Source: Stanieria sp964562685 (GTDB lineage: Bacteria; Cyanobacteriota; Cyanobacteriia; Cyanobacteriales; Xenococcaceae). Taken from it: DNA of 64,000 nt. Location of the stretch: positions 1 through 64,000 of the forward strand of contig CAZLUP010000017.1 of the NCBI GenBank assembly GCA_964562685.1, given 5' to 3'. Made by a program: the position numbers and the translations under genes. Positions 51,308-60,172 of this stretch are shown piece by piece; the first letter of the stretch is position 1, and each line of letters opens with the position of its first letter. The notes beneath the pieces were generated by a model. That model searched no databases. It had not been told where the DNA came from and saw only the letters and a list, made by a program, of their open reading frames with translations.

Positions 51308-53230
51308 ATGACTTCTTCTTCCCTCTCCAAATTTTCTTTCTCTTCACTGCTACAAAAATATCCAGAGGCTTTGGCTGCTGGAGTTTGTGTCATCCTAGTC
51401 TTGTTTGGTTGGCTGTGCCTTCATCTTGGCTGGATTGGTGTTGCCTTGTTAATTCTGCCAGTTGCTTATGTGATTGGAGGTTACGAAAGTACCAAGGAAG
51501 GATTGACAACTCTGATCGAAGAGAAAGAGTTAGATGTTGACTTATTGATGATTGTGGCAGCTTTAGGGGCAGCTAGTTTGGGTTTGTGGCAACGGAATTA
51601 TTTTTTAATAATTGACGGTGCAGTACTAATACTCATCTTTGCTATAAGCGGTGCGCTAGAGAATTTTGCCATGCAGCACACGGAAAAAAATATTCGTTCC
51701 CTAATGGCATTTACTCCAGATACCGCCAGAGTTATTTTTAATGGTGGAGAACAGGAAATTGCGATCGCTAAGTTACAAATAGGGGATCTCGTCTTAGTTA
51801 AGCCAGGGGAATTAATTCCTGTAGATGGAATAATTGTAGAAGGGAATAGTAATATCAACCAAGCCACGATTACAGGAGAGTCTATTCCTGTAGATAAGAA
51901 GAAAGGGGATGAAGTCTTTGCAGGAACTCTGAATGGCAATGGCGTATTGAAACTGAAAGTACATCAGCCACCAGAAAGTAGTTTAATTCAAAGAATAATT
52001 CGCTTAGTCGAACAAGCGCAAACCGAAGCACCTCCATCACAGCAGTTTATCGAAAGATTCGAGCGGGGCTATGCTAAGGTGATTATCTTGACAGGATTAC
52101 TTTTGATGATTCTGCCTCCTTTAATCTGGGGATGGAATTGGGAAACCACTATTTATCGGGCATTAATTTTTCTGGTAGTCGCTTCTCCCTGTGCATTGAT
52201 GGCTTCAATTATGCCTACCTTACTTTCAGGAATTGCCAGAGGAGCAAAAGAAGGCATTTTATATAAAAATGGAGCGCAGTTAGAAAAAATGGGCAAAGTT
52301 AGAGCGATCGCTTTTGATAAAACTGGTACTCTAACTAAGGGAAAACTACAAGTTACCGAAATTATTCCTGTGGCAGGTTATTCGGAAGAGAAAGTATTAC
52401 AATTGGCTGCTGCTTTAGAATCTCGTTCCGAACATCCTATCGGAGAAGCGATAGCTTTTGCAGCTAAAGAAAGAAATTTGTCTTGGCAAGAGGCTGTTAA
52501 TGTCCAAGCCGAAGTAGGGCAGGGAATTAGCGGTGAAGTAGCAGGAAAAAGGGTTTTAGTTGGCAAAGCTGCTTTTATTCGTCAGGAAATTGCCGATTTT
52601 ACCTCCAAAATGGTAAAAATAAGCGATCGCCTTGATGAAATTAATACTCTCGTCTGGGTAGCACAAGCTGACGAAGTTATTGGCGTAATTGCTGTAGCGG
52701 ATACCATTCGACCAGAAGCGGTAGGATTGGTTAAACAATTAAAACAATTGAAGATCGAACAGATCGTTTTGCTTACAGGAGATAATCAACGCACGGCTCA
52801 TAGTGTGGCTCAATCCCTTGGCATAGATAAAGTTTATGCCGAACTGCTGCCAGAAGATAAATTAACAGTCATCAAACAGCTAAAACAAAAATACCAAGAT
52901 GTAGCTATGGTAGGAGATGGTATTAACGATGCACCTGCACTAGCTGCTGCTACAGTAGGAATAGCAATGGGTGGTGCTGGTAATGATGTCGCTTTGGAAA
53001 CTGCCGATATCATTTTAATGAGCGATCGCTTAGAAAAATTAACTAGAGCAATTAGCCTGGGACGTAGATCTAATCGTATCGTCAAACAAAACATTACTTT
53101 TGCCCTTTCCTTTATTAGTATATTGTTGCTGGCTAATTTTGCAGGCAGTATCAATATGCCTTTAGGAGTTATCGGACACGAAGGCTCTACAGTTTTGGTT
53201 ACTTTGAGTGGTCTGCGTCTGCTTAAGTAG
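51308..53230 (+). CDS. coaT: Cobalt-exporting P1B-type ATPase CoaT
   Basis: A 640-aa P1B-4-type ATPase. Transmembrane metal motif SPC at residues 293-295 instead of CPC, phosphorylation motif DKTGT at 337, TGES at about 189, MVGDGINDAPAL and near the C-terminus HEGST (IGHEGSTVLVTLSGLRLL). The N-terminus lacks heavy-metal CXXC domains, as known for CoaT/CtpD. Divergent from coaR, which activates it with cobalt in related cyanobacteria. Function as cobalt efflux follows from this pair. Confidence 0.93.
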   Translation: MTSSSLSKFSFSSLLQKYPEALAAGVCVILVLFGWLCLHLGWIGVALLILPVAYVIGGYESTKEGLTTLIEEKELDVDLLMIVAALGAASLGLWQRNYFLIIDGAVLILIFAISGALENFAMQHTEKNIRSLMAFTPDTARVIFNGGEQEIAIAKLQIGDLVLVKPGELIPVDGIIVEGNSNINQATITGESIPVDKKKGDEVFAGTLNGNGVLKLKVHQPPESSLIQRIIRLVEQAQTEAPPSQQFIERFERGYAKVIILTGLLLMILPPLIWGWNWETTIYRALIFLVVASPCALMASIMPTLLSGIARGAKEGILYKNGAQLEKMGKVRAIAFDKTGTLTKGKLQVTEIIPVAGYSEEKVLQLAAALESRSEHPIGEAIAFAAKERNLSWQEAVNVQAEVGQGISGEVAGKRVLVGKAAFIRQEIADFTSKMVKISDRLDEINTLVWVAQADEVIGVIAVADTIRPEAVGLVKQLKQLKIEQIVLLTGDNQRTAHSVAQSLGIDKVYAELLPEDKLTVIKQLKQKYQDVAMVGDGINDAPALAAATVGIAMGGAGNDVALETADIILMSDRLEKLTRAISLGRRSNRIVKQNITFALSFISILLLANFAGSINMPLGVIGHEGSTVLVTLSGLRLLK

Positions 53231-53235
53231 AATGT

Positions 53236-53727
53236 TTATGAATTGGCTATTTCCTGCCATTCAAGAATAACTGGTAAAGGAACTTTAATAGTAGAAACTT
53301 GCTCATTTAAAGGCAACTTCAGGGTAATAGTTTGCTCAGTTAAGAGTTGAGGTAAAATTTCTTTAAGATCGAACTGACCGACGTTAAGACCAGGTGATTC
53401 TTCTGCAAAGCGATCGCTTGCCTGAAAAACTTTTTTACCAGTGATTATTTCTAAGTCTTGGGGATGATTAAACTCGACTGTCCCTGGAAATCCGACTAAA
53501 CGCAGGTCTATTTCATTGATTTCGCCATTTTTCAAACGTTTAAACAGAACTACTTGCCAAGAATTACCCGCTTCATCCCTCAGGGTATGACGGGATTGAT
53601 ATAAAATCTGTTCGGGAGTTTCCTGTTGCTGTCTGATAATTGCCTCTGCTGGTTGAGAAATGGCAAGGGTTGTGGTGAAAAAGATAATAACTATTAACAG
53701 ACAGGTAAATAGTTGGTTTAACTTCAT
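53236..53727 (-). CDS. DUF3122 family exported protein
   Basis: Start chosen at ATG 53727 (MKLNQLFTCLLIVIIFFTTTLA), since the longer frame begins inside a repeat. After the signal peptide comes the DUF3122 core: AIIRQQQETPEQILYQSRHTLRDEAGNSWQVVLFKRLKNGEINEIDLRLVGFPGTVEFNHPQ. The family is cyanobacterial and plastid-lineage, role unknown. It follows the heme-protein gene by 68 bp on the same strand and converges with coaT. Confidence 0.85.
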   Translation of the reverse strand: MKLNQLFTCLLIVIIFFTTTLAISQPAEAIIRQQQETPEQILYQSRHTLRDEAGNSWQVVLFKRLKNGEINEIDLRLVGFPGTVEFNHPQDLEIITGKKVFQASDRFAEESPGLNVGQFDLKEILPQLLTEQTITLKLPLNEQVSTIKVPLPVILEWQEIANS

Positions 53728-53760
53728 GAGAGTTCTTTTATAGGTAATTGAATTAAATAC

Positions 53761-53793
53761 GATCCACAGATGAACACAGATAAACACGGATAA
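53761..53793. repeat. ATCTGTGTTCATCTGTGG-type dispersed repeat
   Basis: On the minus strand ATCCGTGTTTATCTGTG, TTCATCTGTGG, the same phrase as at 5088-5115 and 58746-58800. It lies between the DUF3122 gene and the heme-protein gene. Confidence 0.55.
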
Positions 53794-53795
53794 AA

Positions 53796-54404
53796 TTATT
53801 GAGACTGACTAGTTTCTTGCAAAGCTGACTGAATGTCAGGAATAAATGCAGCATACATCCCCCGTAAATCGTCAACGCGGAAATCAAAAGCCAAATCTTG
53901 AGGATACTTATCTTTGACAAACTGAGGACGGGCATTCTTAGCACCATGACAAGCTAGACAACTAGCTTCTAGATTAATACGGCGATAATAACGAGTTCCT
54001 GTTTGATTATTCAAGGTTTCTCTTTGCCAAAATCCCATTAACTCTGGTTCTCGTTCAAACTTAGCCAAAGCCATTTGAGCGTGTAGATTATCGGGTGCAT
54101 GAAGTGGATTGCGGTATTTTTGAGCAATTTGTTTAACTTGCCAACCATTTTCTTGACTTAGATGTTTAATTCTCATTCCCACAGGTTGACAAACCTCTTT
54201 AAAAGTCTGAATTGTTGGCTCTTGAGGAGAATTTTTCAGAGTCGATGCTAATCCAGAACGCATAGCATCAATGTTTTCAATTGCTTCCACCGCTTTAGCC
54301 AATTGAGCGGGGTCTGTTTGGGCAATTGCTTGGGAGGAATTACAGCAAAATAGAGTCAAAGTAAGAATAAATCCGCAAAAAATCAGATTAACATAATTTT
54401 TCAT
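53796..54404 (-). CDS. c-type heme protein, DUF3365 (Tll0287-like)
   Basis: A 202-aa exported protein with signal peptide (NLIFCGFILTLTLFCCNSSQAIA). The single heme motif is CLACHG (CxxCH) at about residue 165, near the C-terminus as in Tll0287 of Thermosynechococcus, which has a PAS-like fold and a redox-dependent heme. The rest has VCQPVGMRIKHLSQENGWQVKQIAQKYRNPLHAPDN. Likely a periplasmic redox sensor. Located downstream of the sulfur genes with a repeat region in between, so co-transcription is not certain. Confidence 0.82.
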   Translation of the reverse strand: MKNYVNLIFCGFILTLTLFCCNSSQAIAQTDPAQLAKAVEAIENIDAMRSGLASTLKNSPQEPTIQTFKEVCQPVGMRIKHLSQENGWQVKQIAQKYRNPLHAPDNLHAQMALAKFEREPELMGFWQRETLNNQTGTRYYRRINLEASCLACHGAKNARPQFVKDKYPQDLAFDFRVDDLRGMYAAFIPDIQSALQETSQSQ

Positions 54405-54468
54405 GATTTTTACTTGAATTCGTCAGAAAATTAAATTAATAATTGATAATTAATTAGGCTGGCTAAAA

Positions 54469-54524
54469 ACCAATAACCAATGACCAATGACCAATGACCA
54501 ATAACCAATGACTAATAACTAATG
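54469..54524. repeat. Heptanucleotide tandem repeats (CCAATGA/CCAATAA)
   Basis: About eight heptamers of CCAATGA, CCAATAA and CTAATAA type. Same unit as at 33131-33197 in the nrt operon and near 30340. Confidence 0.75.
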
Positions 54525-55298
54525 TTGAACTAAAACAAAAACACCTATGGCTAGAACAAAATAACCAAAAGCTTTTTGTAGTTGTTTAGCCTCAATGAAT
54601 CGAGTCAGATACGCACCAGTAAGAGTACCTATACTTGCTGCGATCGCAAAAGAAATCATCAAGTTCCAATCTAGATTTACTTGACCGAGATAGCCCATAA
54701 ATCCAGTGATAGATTTAAAAGTAATAATAATTAGGGAAGTTCCGATCGCTTCTTTCATCGGAATACCACCCAATAATACTAAAGCGGGAATAATGGCAAA
54801 ACCGCCTCCTACACCTACAAATCCTGTTAAGACACCTACCCCTAATCCTTCTAAAGCAATAGCAAGCCAGTGATGATTTTCCTGGTGCTTCAGACGATCT
54901 TTTTCTGTTAATAAGTCTTGATTTTTATGCTTCTGCCTTGCTTCCCGAATCATCATAAAGCTAGCCAATAACATAACAATGGCAAAGCAAATTAGTTGGA
55001 TGGTTTCGGTGATAAAAGGAAGTCCTGCCAAACGTGCGCCGAGATAAGCACCCAACATGGCAGGGGGTGCAAACATAGCTGCTACCCGCAAATTAACATT
55101 ACCTTGCAACCAATGAGGTACTGTACCAATTAAGCTAACCGTACCGACAATAACCAAACTCATCGCGATCGCAGCTTTTGCTCCCAGTCCCATGACGTAA
55201 ACTAAGACAGGTACTGCTAAAATAGAACCCCCTCCACCAATTAAGCCGAGGCTGAGTCCGATACCAACTGCCAAAAAATGTCCGATAATCCAGATCAT
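54519..55298 (-). CDS. TauE/SafE family sulfite exporter-like permease
   Basis: A 259-aa membrane protein with about eight segments in two halves. The TauE/SafE signature GLIGGGGSILAVPVLVYVMGLGAKAAIAMSLVIVG lies at the N-terminus and is echoed at GVGGGFAIIPALVLLGGIPMKEAIGTSLIIITF. Linked to the rhodanese gene (7 bp apart) and the persulfide dioxygenase gene, so probably exports sulfite or thiosulfate made from persulfide oxidation. Part of the sulfur-detoxification operon. Confidence 0.87.
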   Translation of the reverse strand: MIWIIGHFLAVGIGLSLGLIGGGGSILAVPVLVYVMGLGAKAAIAMSLVIVGTVSLIGTVPHWLQGNVNLRVAAMFAPPAMLGAYLGARLAGLPFITETIQLICFAIVMLLASFMMIREARQKHKNQDLLTEKDRLKHQENHHWLAIALEGLGVGVLTGFVGVGGGFAIIPALVLLGGIPMKEAIGTSLIIITFKSITGFMGYLGQVNLDWNLMISFAIAASIGTLTGAYLTRFIEAKQLQKAFGYFVLAIGVFVLVQH

Positions 55299-55305
55299 CT
55301 TTCAC

Positions 55306-55845
55306 CTACAGCCTTTGATTGATAGGTAATTTCGCCAGCAACATTGTTAAGGCGCAGGTGTTAGTAACGCCAGCAAAGAATAATCCTGCGCCAACAAAAC
55401 CGCTTAAAATTAAAAACGATGGAGAAACAAACGCTCCTAAAAATGTTCCTGTTAATACTAAAGAACCAGTCACAATTTGTACCTGACGGATTAGACTTAA
55501 AGGTGCATTGCGATTGACTATCGTAGGATATCCTTGATGTTTCCAAGCTTCGATGCCACCGCCCAGATGAGTTACTTCCTCAAAACCAGCAGCCAAGAGC
55601 TTTTGGGCAGCTTGAGCGGAGCGATTGCCACTTCGACAGTAAAGAACTAAGGTTTTATTTTTTTTAACAGGAATTTGATTTGGATCGAACTTAGATAGAG
55701 GAACAAGAATAGAATTAGGAAGATGTTCGCCAACATATTCGGCAGGTTCGCGAACGTCAACCAGTGTAACGATCTTGCGATCAAGCCATTCTTTTAACGT
55801 AGTCGCATCAATAGTTTGTAATACTTTGGGATTGAGAGTCTTCAT
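55306..55845 (-). CDS. Rhodanese-like sulfurtransferase with DUF2892 membrane tail (YgaP-like)
   Basis: A 179-aa protein. Residues 1-~110 are a rhodanese domain with active Cys in LVLYCRSGNRSAQAA (about 68-72), and DVREPAEYVGEHLPNSILVPLS before it. Residues ~115-175 are two hydrophobic helices (DUF2892), as in YgaP, which anchor it in the membrane. It is between the persulfide dioxygenase-like gene and the exporter gene (spacings 81 and 7 bp). Probably moves sulfane sulfur within the operon pathway. Confidence 0.88.
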   Translation of the reverse strand: MKTLNPKVLQTIDATTLKEWLDRKIVTLVDVREPAEYVGEHLPNSILVPLSKFDPNQIPVKKNKTLVLYCRSGNRSAQAAQKLLAAGFEEVTHLGGGIEAWKHQGYPTIVNRNAPLSLIRQVQIVTGSLVLTGTFLGAFVSPSFLILSGFVGAGLFFAGVTNTCALTMLLAKLPINQRL

Positions 55846-55926
55846 CTTTGCAGTTATCAGTTATCAGTTTTTTGACCTATTCGTTTCACTTAGGGCAAGC
55901 TTTTGCCTTTTGCCTTTTGACTTTCG

Positions 55927-56625
55927 CTAAACTGTTGCTGTAACTTGACCACAGCGTTGGTTGGCGGGAACTGCTTCAGCTATTTTTTTAGGGTTGGGTA
56001 GATTGAGATTATTCATAAATTCGATGAAGCTATCCCGATTGTGTCCGACAAAACGGGGATTGTACTGCTTCTCTTCACCGATAGTAGAAACGGTTTGTCC
56101 ATTGTAGTCGTGTCCTGGATAAACTAAAGTGCGATCGGGTAAAGTAAATAATCGTTGGGTGACGTGGTCGTACATTAGTCCTGGATCTCCACTTTGAAAA
56201 TCTGTCCGTCCGCAACCTCTAATAAATAGAGAATCTCCCGTCAGAACTGCACTATCATTGACAAGATAGGACATATGGCTGTCTGTATGACCGAGAGTTG
56301 CGATCGCTTTAATGTTTATTTCACCTACTTTTAAGACTTCTCCATTACGGATCTGACGGTTGGCACAAGCAGCTTGAGCATTTTCTGGAACGATACCCTG
56401 ACAACCCGTTAATTCTCGCAGTTTGCCCGTTCCCGTAACATGATCGGCATGAATGTGGGTTTCTAAGCAGTAAACTAGCGTCAATCCTAGTTCTTGAATT
56501 AGTTTCCTATCTCGTTCTACTTGTTCTAAAACTGGATCTATCAAAACGGCTTCTTTGGTATTGAGATCGGCAATTAAATAGGTGTAAGTCCAGGTATTGT
56601 AATCAAACAGTTGACGTAATAGCAT
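55927..56625 (-). CDS. MBL-fold persulfide dioxygenase (ETHE1/Blh-like)
   Basis: A 232-aa metallo-beta-lactamase-fold hydrolase. The motif THIHADHVTGTGKL (HxHxDH) and LGHTDSHMSYLV, TGDSLFIRGCGRTDFQ and YPGHDYNG are those of ETHE1-type persulfide dioxygenases, which oxidise glutathione persulfide to sulfite with Fe. Unlike glyoxalase II it lacks the hydroxyacylglutathione-binding tail. First gene of the sulfur cluster; the role is strengthened by the rhodanese and TauE/SafE neighbours. Confidence 0.9.
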   Translation of the reverse strand: MLLRQLFDYNTWTYTYLIADLNTKEAVLIDPVLEQVERDRKLIQELGLTLVYCLETHIHADHVTGTGKLRELTGCQGIVPENAQAACANRQIRNGEVLKVGEINIKAIATLGHTDSHMSYLVNDSAVLTGDSLFIRGCGRTDFQSGDPGLMYDHVTQRLFTLPDRTLVYPGHDYNGQTVSTIGEEKQYNPRFVGHNRDSFIEFMNNLNLPNPKKIAEAVPANQRCGQVTATV

Positions 56626-57393
56626 TTTTTTCTTGTTTAAAGCTTAGTTGAATAATTTTTATGGAATTTCTCCACAATTAAGGATTTCCAGTTCATTCTT
56701 AGAAATCTCTATACCCATTATGTCAATTTTATAATTAAATGACCACTTAGTTATATAAATATATTTTACTGATTTAAGTAATAATCTTGTGGTTTAATCA
56801 TTTAATGATATAAATAAATAAGTTTAAAGTTATATAATTATTAAAAATAGATACATAGTTTCTCGTTGTTGATGAGCAATAGCGAGGAGTTCGCTCCTTG
56901 CGTCGAATTCAGAAGAGCGATCGCTCAAAATTTTAAGTAACTAATTTTTTCTCTCAAAACTCTATAGAACTAATTCAAAATTTCTCAGGCGGCAATGCTA
57001 TCTTCACCTATCCCGATACTCCGATTAAATGTGGAGGTGCGCCTCAAAAAATCATGTATATGAATGAGAACAGCAATCAATGAAGTTAATAATAGTGATT
57101 CAACTTTTAGTGATAGCAATTTTATGAGTAATATATTTCTAGGCGACAAAAATTTGGGAGTACTAAACCAAATCAAGAATCTGCTTATTAATATAAATAA
57201 AAAAAAGGCAAATGAGCTTAATATTTCAAACGAATAAAATTTTTTTTTTATTTACTACAATTTCGTTATGGAATTTTATACTTAAAGCGATCAATTTCAA
57301 AAGATTTAAGAGCAAAGAAAGATATGAGTTTTTAATTTGCTAATTGCGATCGCAGCAAGTAACAATTCAAATCATGAATAGCCGATTCTACAA
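56626..57393. other. Intergenic region upstream of the sulfur operon
   Basis: AT-rich. Holds the sqr relic (56943-57079). Just upstream of the operon are AT-rich dyads (for example around 56755-56770 and 56800) that could be an ArsR-type operator, but I find no clear consensus. A small minus-strand frame over the relic is a shadow. Confidence 0.45.
56943..57079 (+). pseudogene. Sulfide:quinone oxidoreductase fragment (sqr relic)
   Basis: In the plus strand the frame gives IELIQNFSGGNAIFTYPD and PIKCGGAPQKIMYMNE before a stop, with no start codon. This matches the conserved middle segment of SQR-type flavoproteins, where the Cys of IKCGGAPQK is a redox-active residue. Only about 45 codons remain of ~400. 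It lies divergently upstream of the persulfide operon, so a functional sqr was probably once linked there. Confidence 0.7.
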
Positions 57394-58545
57394 TTAACTG
57401 CGTTGATAACGCATTCCTGGCAACTGAGTAATTAATCCCATTAACTCCAATTGAGACAAAGAAGCTAAAACCGTACTAGTAGCTAAACCTGTTTGTTCGA
57501 CTAACAAATCAAAAGAGATAGCTTCATGAGTCATCAAGTTAATAATTTGAGCTAATTCTGGTTCTAATTGGGGCAAAGATAACTGTTGTGACTGAAAATT
57601 ATTAGATGTAGTTGTGGGTTGAGTTTTAGTTTGATTCAGTTTTAAATCGAACTTGGGTATAGTTCCGAGCATTTCTAATAAATGATCTTCACTTAAAATA
57701 ACGTTTGCACCCCGATTTAATAAACCCAGACAACCAAGACATTGTTCGTTGTCTAAAGAACCAGGTAAAACATAAACATCTCGACCAAAATCATTAGCAA
57801 AATTAGCAGTAATTAAAGCACCAGATTTAATCGGAGCTTCCATAATAATAACTGCACGACACAAACCAGCAATAATACGGTTGCGAGCAGGAAAATTTCC
57901 GCGGTCTGGTGGAGTTTTGGCGGGATATTCGCTAATAATTAACCCTTGCTGTTGAATTTGTTGATAAAGCTGCTGATTGCTAGCAGGATAAACCGTATCT
58001 ACCCCTGTACCTAACACAGCAACGGTTCTTCCTCCTGCTTCTAAACAGGCTCGATGGGCTTCGGTATCAATGCCAGCAGCCATTCCTGAAATGATGGTAA
58101 AACCATGTTTAACTAAAGTAGTACTAATTTTTCGCGTCCATCGCTTACCATATTCAGTAGGATAACGAGTGCCAACAATACCAATACAAGCGGTAAGTCC
58201 TTGATTTTCTTCTGGTTGAATTTGACCTCGATAATACAAAATTGAGGGAGGGCTAGGAATTTCTAATAGTAAACGTGGATATTCTAAGTCCGCTGGTGTC
58301 CAAAAATGAGAGTTATGAAGAGTATGTTCTGCTAATAATTTTTGAGGATCGATTTGGAGTCTAGATTTGCTAATTGTAGCGATTAATTTGGTGCCAAAAC
58401 CTTCAATTTCAGAAAAATTAGTAATTGGTGCTGCCCAAGCTTGTTGTAGACTGCCAAAGTGCTGTTTTACTCTTTGTAGCAAAATTGGTCCAACACCAGT
58501 AATTTGCGACCAAGCTAACCAATATCCGCGTTCTTCGTTTAACAA
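57394..58545 (-). CDS. dprA: DNA-processing protein DprA
   Basis: A 383-aa protein for loading RecA onto incoming single-stranded DNA in natural transformation. N-terminal HhH-like region, then the Rossmann-like core: GIVGTRYPTEYGKRW, ISGMAAGIDTEAHRA, AVLGTGVDTVYPASN and the ISEYP motif. The C-terminal ~70 residues are the winged-helix domain (INLMTHEAISFDLLVEQTGLATSTVLASLSQLELMGLI). The TTG start at 58545 is chosen because AAGGA lies 6 bases upstream and no ATG is near. Full length. Confidence 0.92.
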   Translation of the reverse strand: MLNEERGYWLAWSQITGVGPILLQRVKQHFGSLQQAWAAPITNFSEIEGFGTKLIATISKSRLQIDPQKLLAEHTLHNSHFWTPADLEYPRLLLEIPSPPSILYYRGQIQPEENQGLTACIGIVGTRYPTEYGKRWTRKISTTLVKHGFTIISGMAAGIDTEAHRACLEAGGRTVAVLGTGVDTVYPASNQQLYQQIQQQGLIISEYPAKTPPDRGNFPARNRIIAGLCRAVIIMEAPIKSGALITANFANDFGRDVYVLPGSLDNEQCLGCLGLLNRGANVILSEDHLLEMLGTIPKFDLKLNQTKTQPTTTSNNFQSQQLSLPQLEPELAQIINLMTHEAISFDLLVEQTGLATSTVLASLSQLELMGLITQLPGMRYQRS

Positions 58546-58653
58546 GTTTTATCCTTAATTATTAATTGAGCAGCTTGATTAAATTTGGGGAAGTTAAATT
58601 AATTATTCCTAATATAGCCTTTCTCAAATATTTGAGGTACACCATTATCAATT

Positions 58654-58696
58654 ATTAATTACTAATTACTAATTACTAATTACTAATTACTAATTA
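58654..58696. repeat. Tandem heptamer ATTACTA
   Basis: About six units of ATTACTA. A typical cyanobacterial short tandem heptanucleotide repeat; different unit from the CCAATGA type. Confidence 0.8.
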
Positions 58697-58826
58697 TGAG
58701 GGATAAATAATCAACTATCAGAAAAACACTACTAACCGATAACTCCATCGGTGTTTATCTGTCCCTTCGCTTTGCTCAGGACAAGGTTTATCTGTGGACA
58801 AACAATTAACAATTAACAATTAATTA
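58690..58826. repeat. Dispersed intergenic repeat, second copy with insertion
   Basis: Parallel to 5030-5145, but holds an extra ~24 bp (CCCTTCGCTTTGCTCAGGAC...) between the two halves of the ATCTGTG phrase, flanked by TGTCC and GGACA. Ends in AACAATTAAC units. Confidence 0.6.
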
Positions 58827-58854
58827 AATTATTAGTTAGATTTAATTAATAAAA

Positions 58855-60036
58855 CTACTGATTATTTTGCTGTAAAAACTGAGCGATTTTTTGAGCAGCT
58901 AATTCTAAAATTTCAGGTTTCTTAACTAAAGCAAAACGGACATATCCTTCACCAGCTTTACCAAAACCTGCTCCTGGAGAAACTGCAACTCCTGTTTCTG
59001 CTACTAATTTAGTACAAAAATCTATGGAATTATTTTGCCAAGGTTCAGGTAACCTTGCCCAGACATACATAGTAGCTGATGGGGTAGGAACTTCCCAACC
59101 AATTTGCTTTAACGCATCAATAAAACAATCTCTGCGATGTTGAAAAATATTGACACTTTTTTGGACTGAACTTTGCGATCCCGATAAAGCTGCGATCGCA
59201 CCATTTAAAATTCCTTGATATTGATTAAAATCGACTACGGCTTTGATCTGTCTTAAAGCTTTGATTAATTGGGCATTGCCAATCGCGTAACCAATCCGAA
59301 ATCCTCCCATATTATAAGATTTAGATAGAGTAAAAAATTCAATAGCAACTTCTTTTTTGGGATCGGCTTGTAAGACAGAAGGCGGTTTTTCTTCTGCAAA
59401 AACTAAATCTACATAAGGAAAATCGTGTACTAAAACCAAGTCATGTTGCAGACAGAAAGCTACTGCTTCTTGAAAGAAATCTAGAGTGGCTGTGGCTGTG
59501 GTGGGGTTGTGAGGATAACTCAATACCATCATTTTGGTTTGAGCCAAAATAGTTTCGGGAACATCAGTAAAAACTGGCAAAAATTTATTTTCTGCGAGTA
59601 ACGGCATGGTATAAATTTGCCCACCTGCCAAATAAACGCCTCCAGCATGGGAAGGATAGCCAGGATCAAGCAACAAAGCAAAATCACCTGGATTGAGTAT
59701 AGCTAAAGGTAAATGAGCCGTTCCTTCCTGAGAGCCAATTAGGGGTAATACTTCCGTTTCTGGATCGATCTCTACAGAAAATCTTTCTGTGTACCATTGG
59801 GCTGCTGCTTGACGAAAAGCTTTTGTTCCATGAAACAATAAATAACCATGGGTATCGCAATTGCTTAAAGATTCGGCGATAGTATTTAAAACATGGTTGG
59901 CAGTAGGTAAATCGGAAGAACCTAACGATAAGTCAATAATTTCTTTCCCCGATGCTTTGGCTTGAGCTTTAGCTCTGTCCATATCAGCAAAAACATTGGT
60001 TGAAAGAGCTTGTAAACGCGTGGCAAATTGCATCAT
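58855..60036 (-). CDS. PLP-dependent aminotransferase class I/II
   Basis: A 393-aa fold-type I aminotransferase. PLP lysine in FFTLSKSYNMGGFRIGY (K about residue 240), the NPTT motif in LSYPHNPTTATATL and the invariant Arg at the C-terminal GEGYVRFALV. The GYLLFHGTKAFRQAAAQWY and IGSQEGTAHLPLAIL segments resemble LL-diaminopimelate or succinyl-diaminopimelate aminotransferases, though it may act on another keto acid. Start at ATG 60036 or the next codon. Isolated. Confidence 0.8.
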   Translation of the reverse strand: MMQFATRLQALSTNVFADMDRAKAQAKASGKEIIDLSLGSSDLPTANHVLNTIAESLSNCDTHGYLLFHGTKAFRQAAAQWYTERFSVEIDPETEVLPLIGSQEGTAHLPLAILNPGDFALLLDPGYPSHAGGVYLAGGQIYTMPLLAENKFLPVFTDVPETILAQTKMMVLSYPHNPTTATATLDFFQEAVAFCLQHDLVLVHDFPYVDLVFAEEKPPSVLQADPKKEVAIEFFTLSKSYNMGGFRIGYAIGNAQLIKALRQIKAVVDFNQYQGILNGAIAALSGSQSSVQKSVNIFQHRRDCFIDALKQIGWEVPTPSATMYVWARLPEPWQNNSIDFCTKLVAETGVAVSPGAGFGKAGEGYVRFALVKKPEILELAAQKIAQFLQQNNQ

Positions 60037-60172
60037 CCGCGATCGCTTAAAAAAGTATCTGATAGCTTTCTTAGTCTAATATAAATTTAATTTATTAATT
60101 ACGAATCTTCCCTATTTTTAGGGAAAAATTAATCAAATATTAATACTTTTGTCTCACTCAAAAGCTTGTTGA

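Larger units (their letters stand above)
58546..58854. other. Intergenic region with tandem and dispersed repeats
   Basis: 58654-58696 is an ATTACTA tandem; 58690-58826 is the dispersed repeat related to 5030-5145. No gene. Confidence 0.55.

Noticed and set aside
56700..56830. ArsR/BigR-type operator upstream of the persulfide dioxygenase-like gene
   Set aside because: AT-rich dyads are present but none is distinct from background.
56985..57176. 63-aa minus-strand frame
   Set aside because: It is the shadow of the sqr relic on the other strand.
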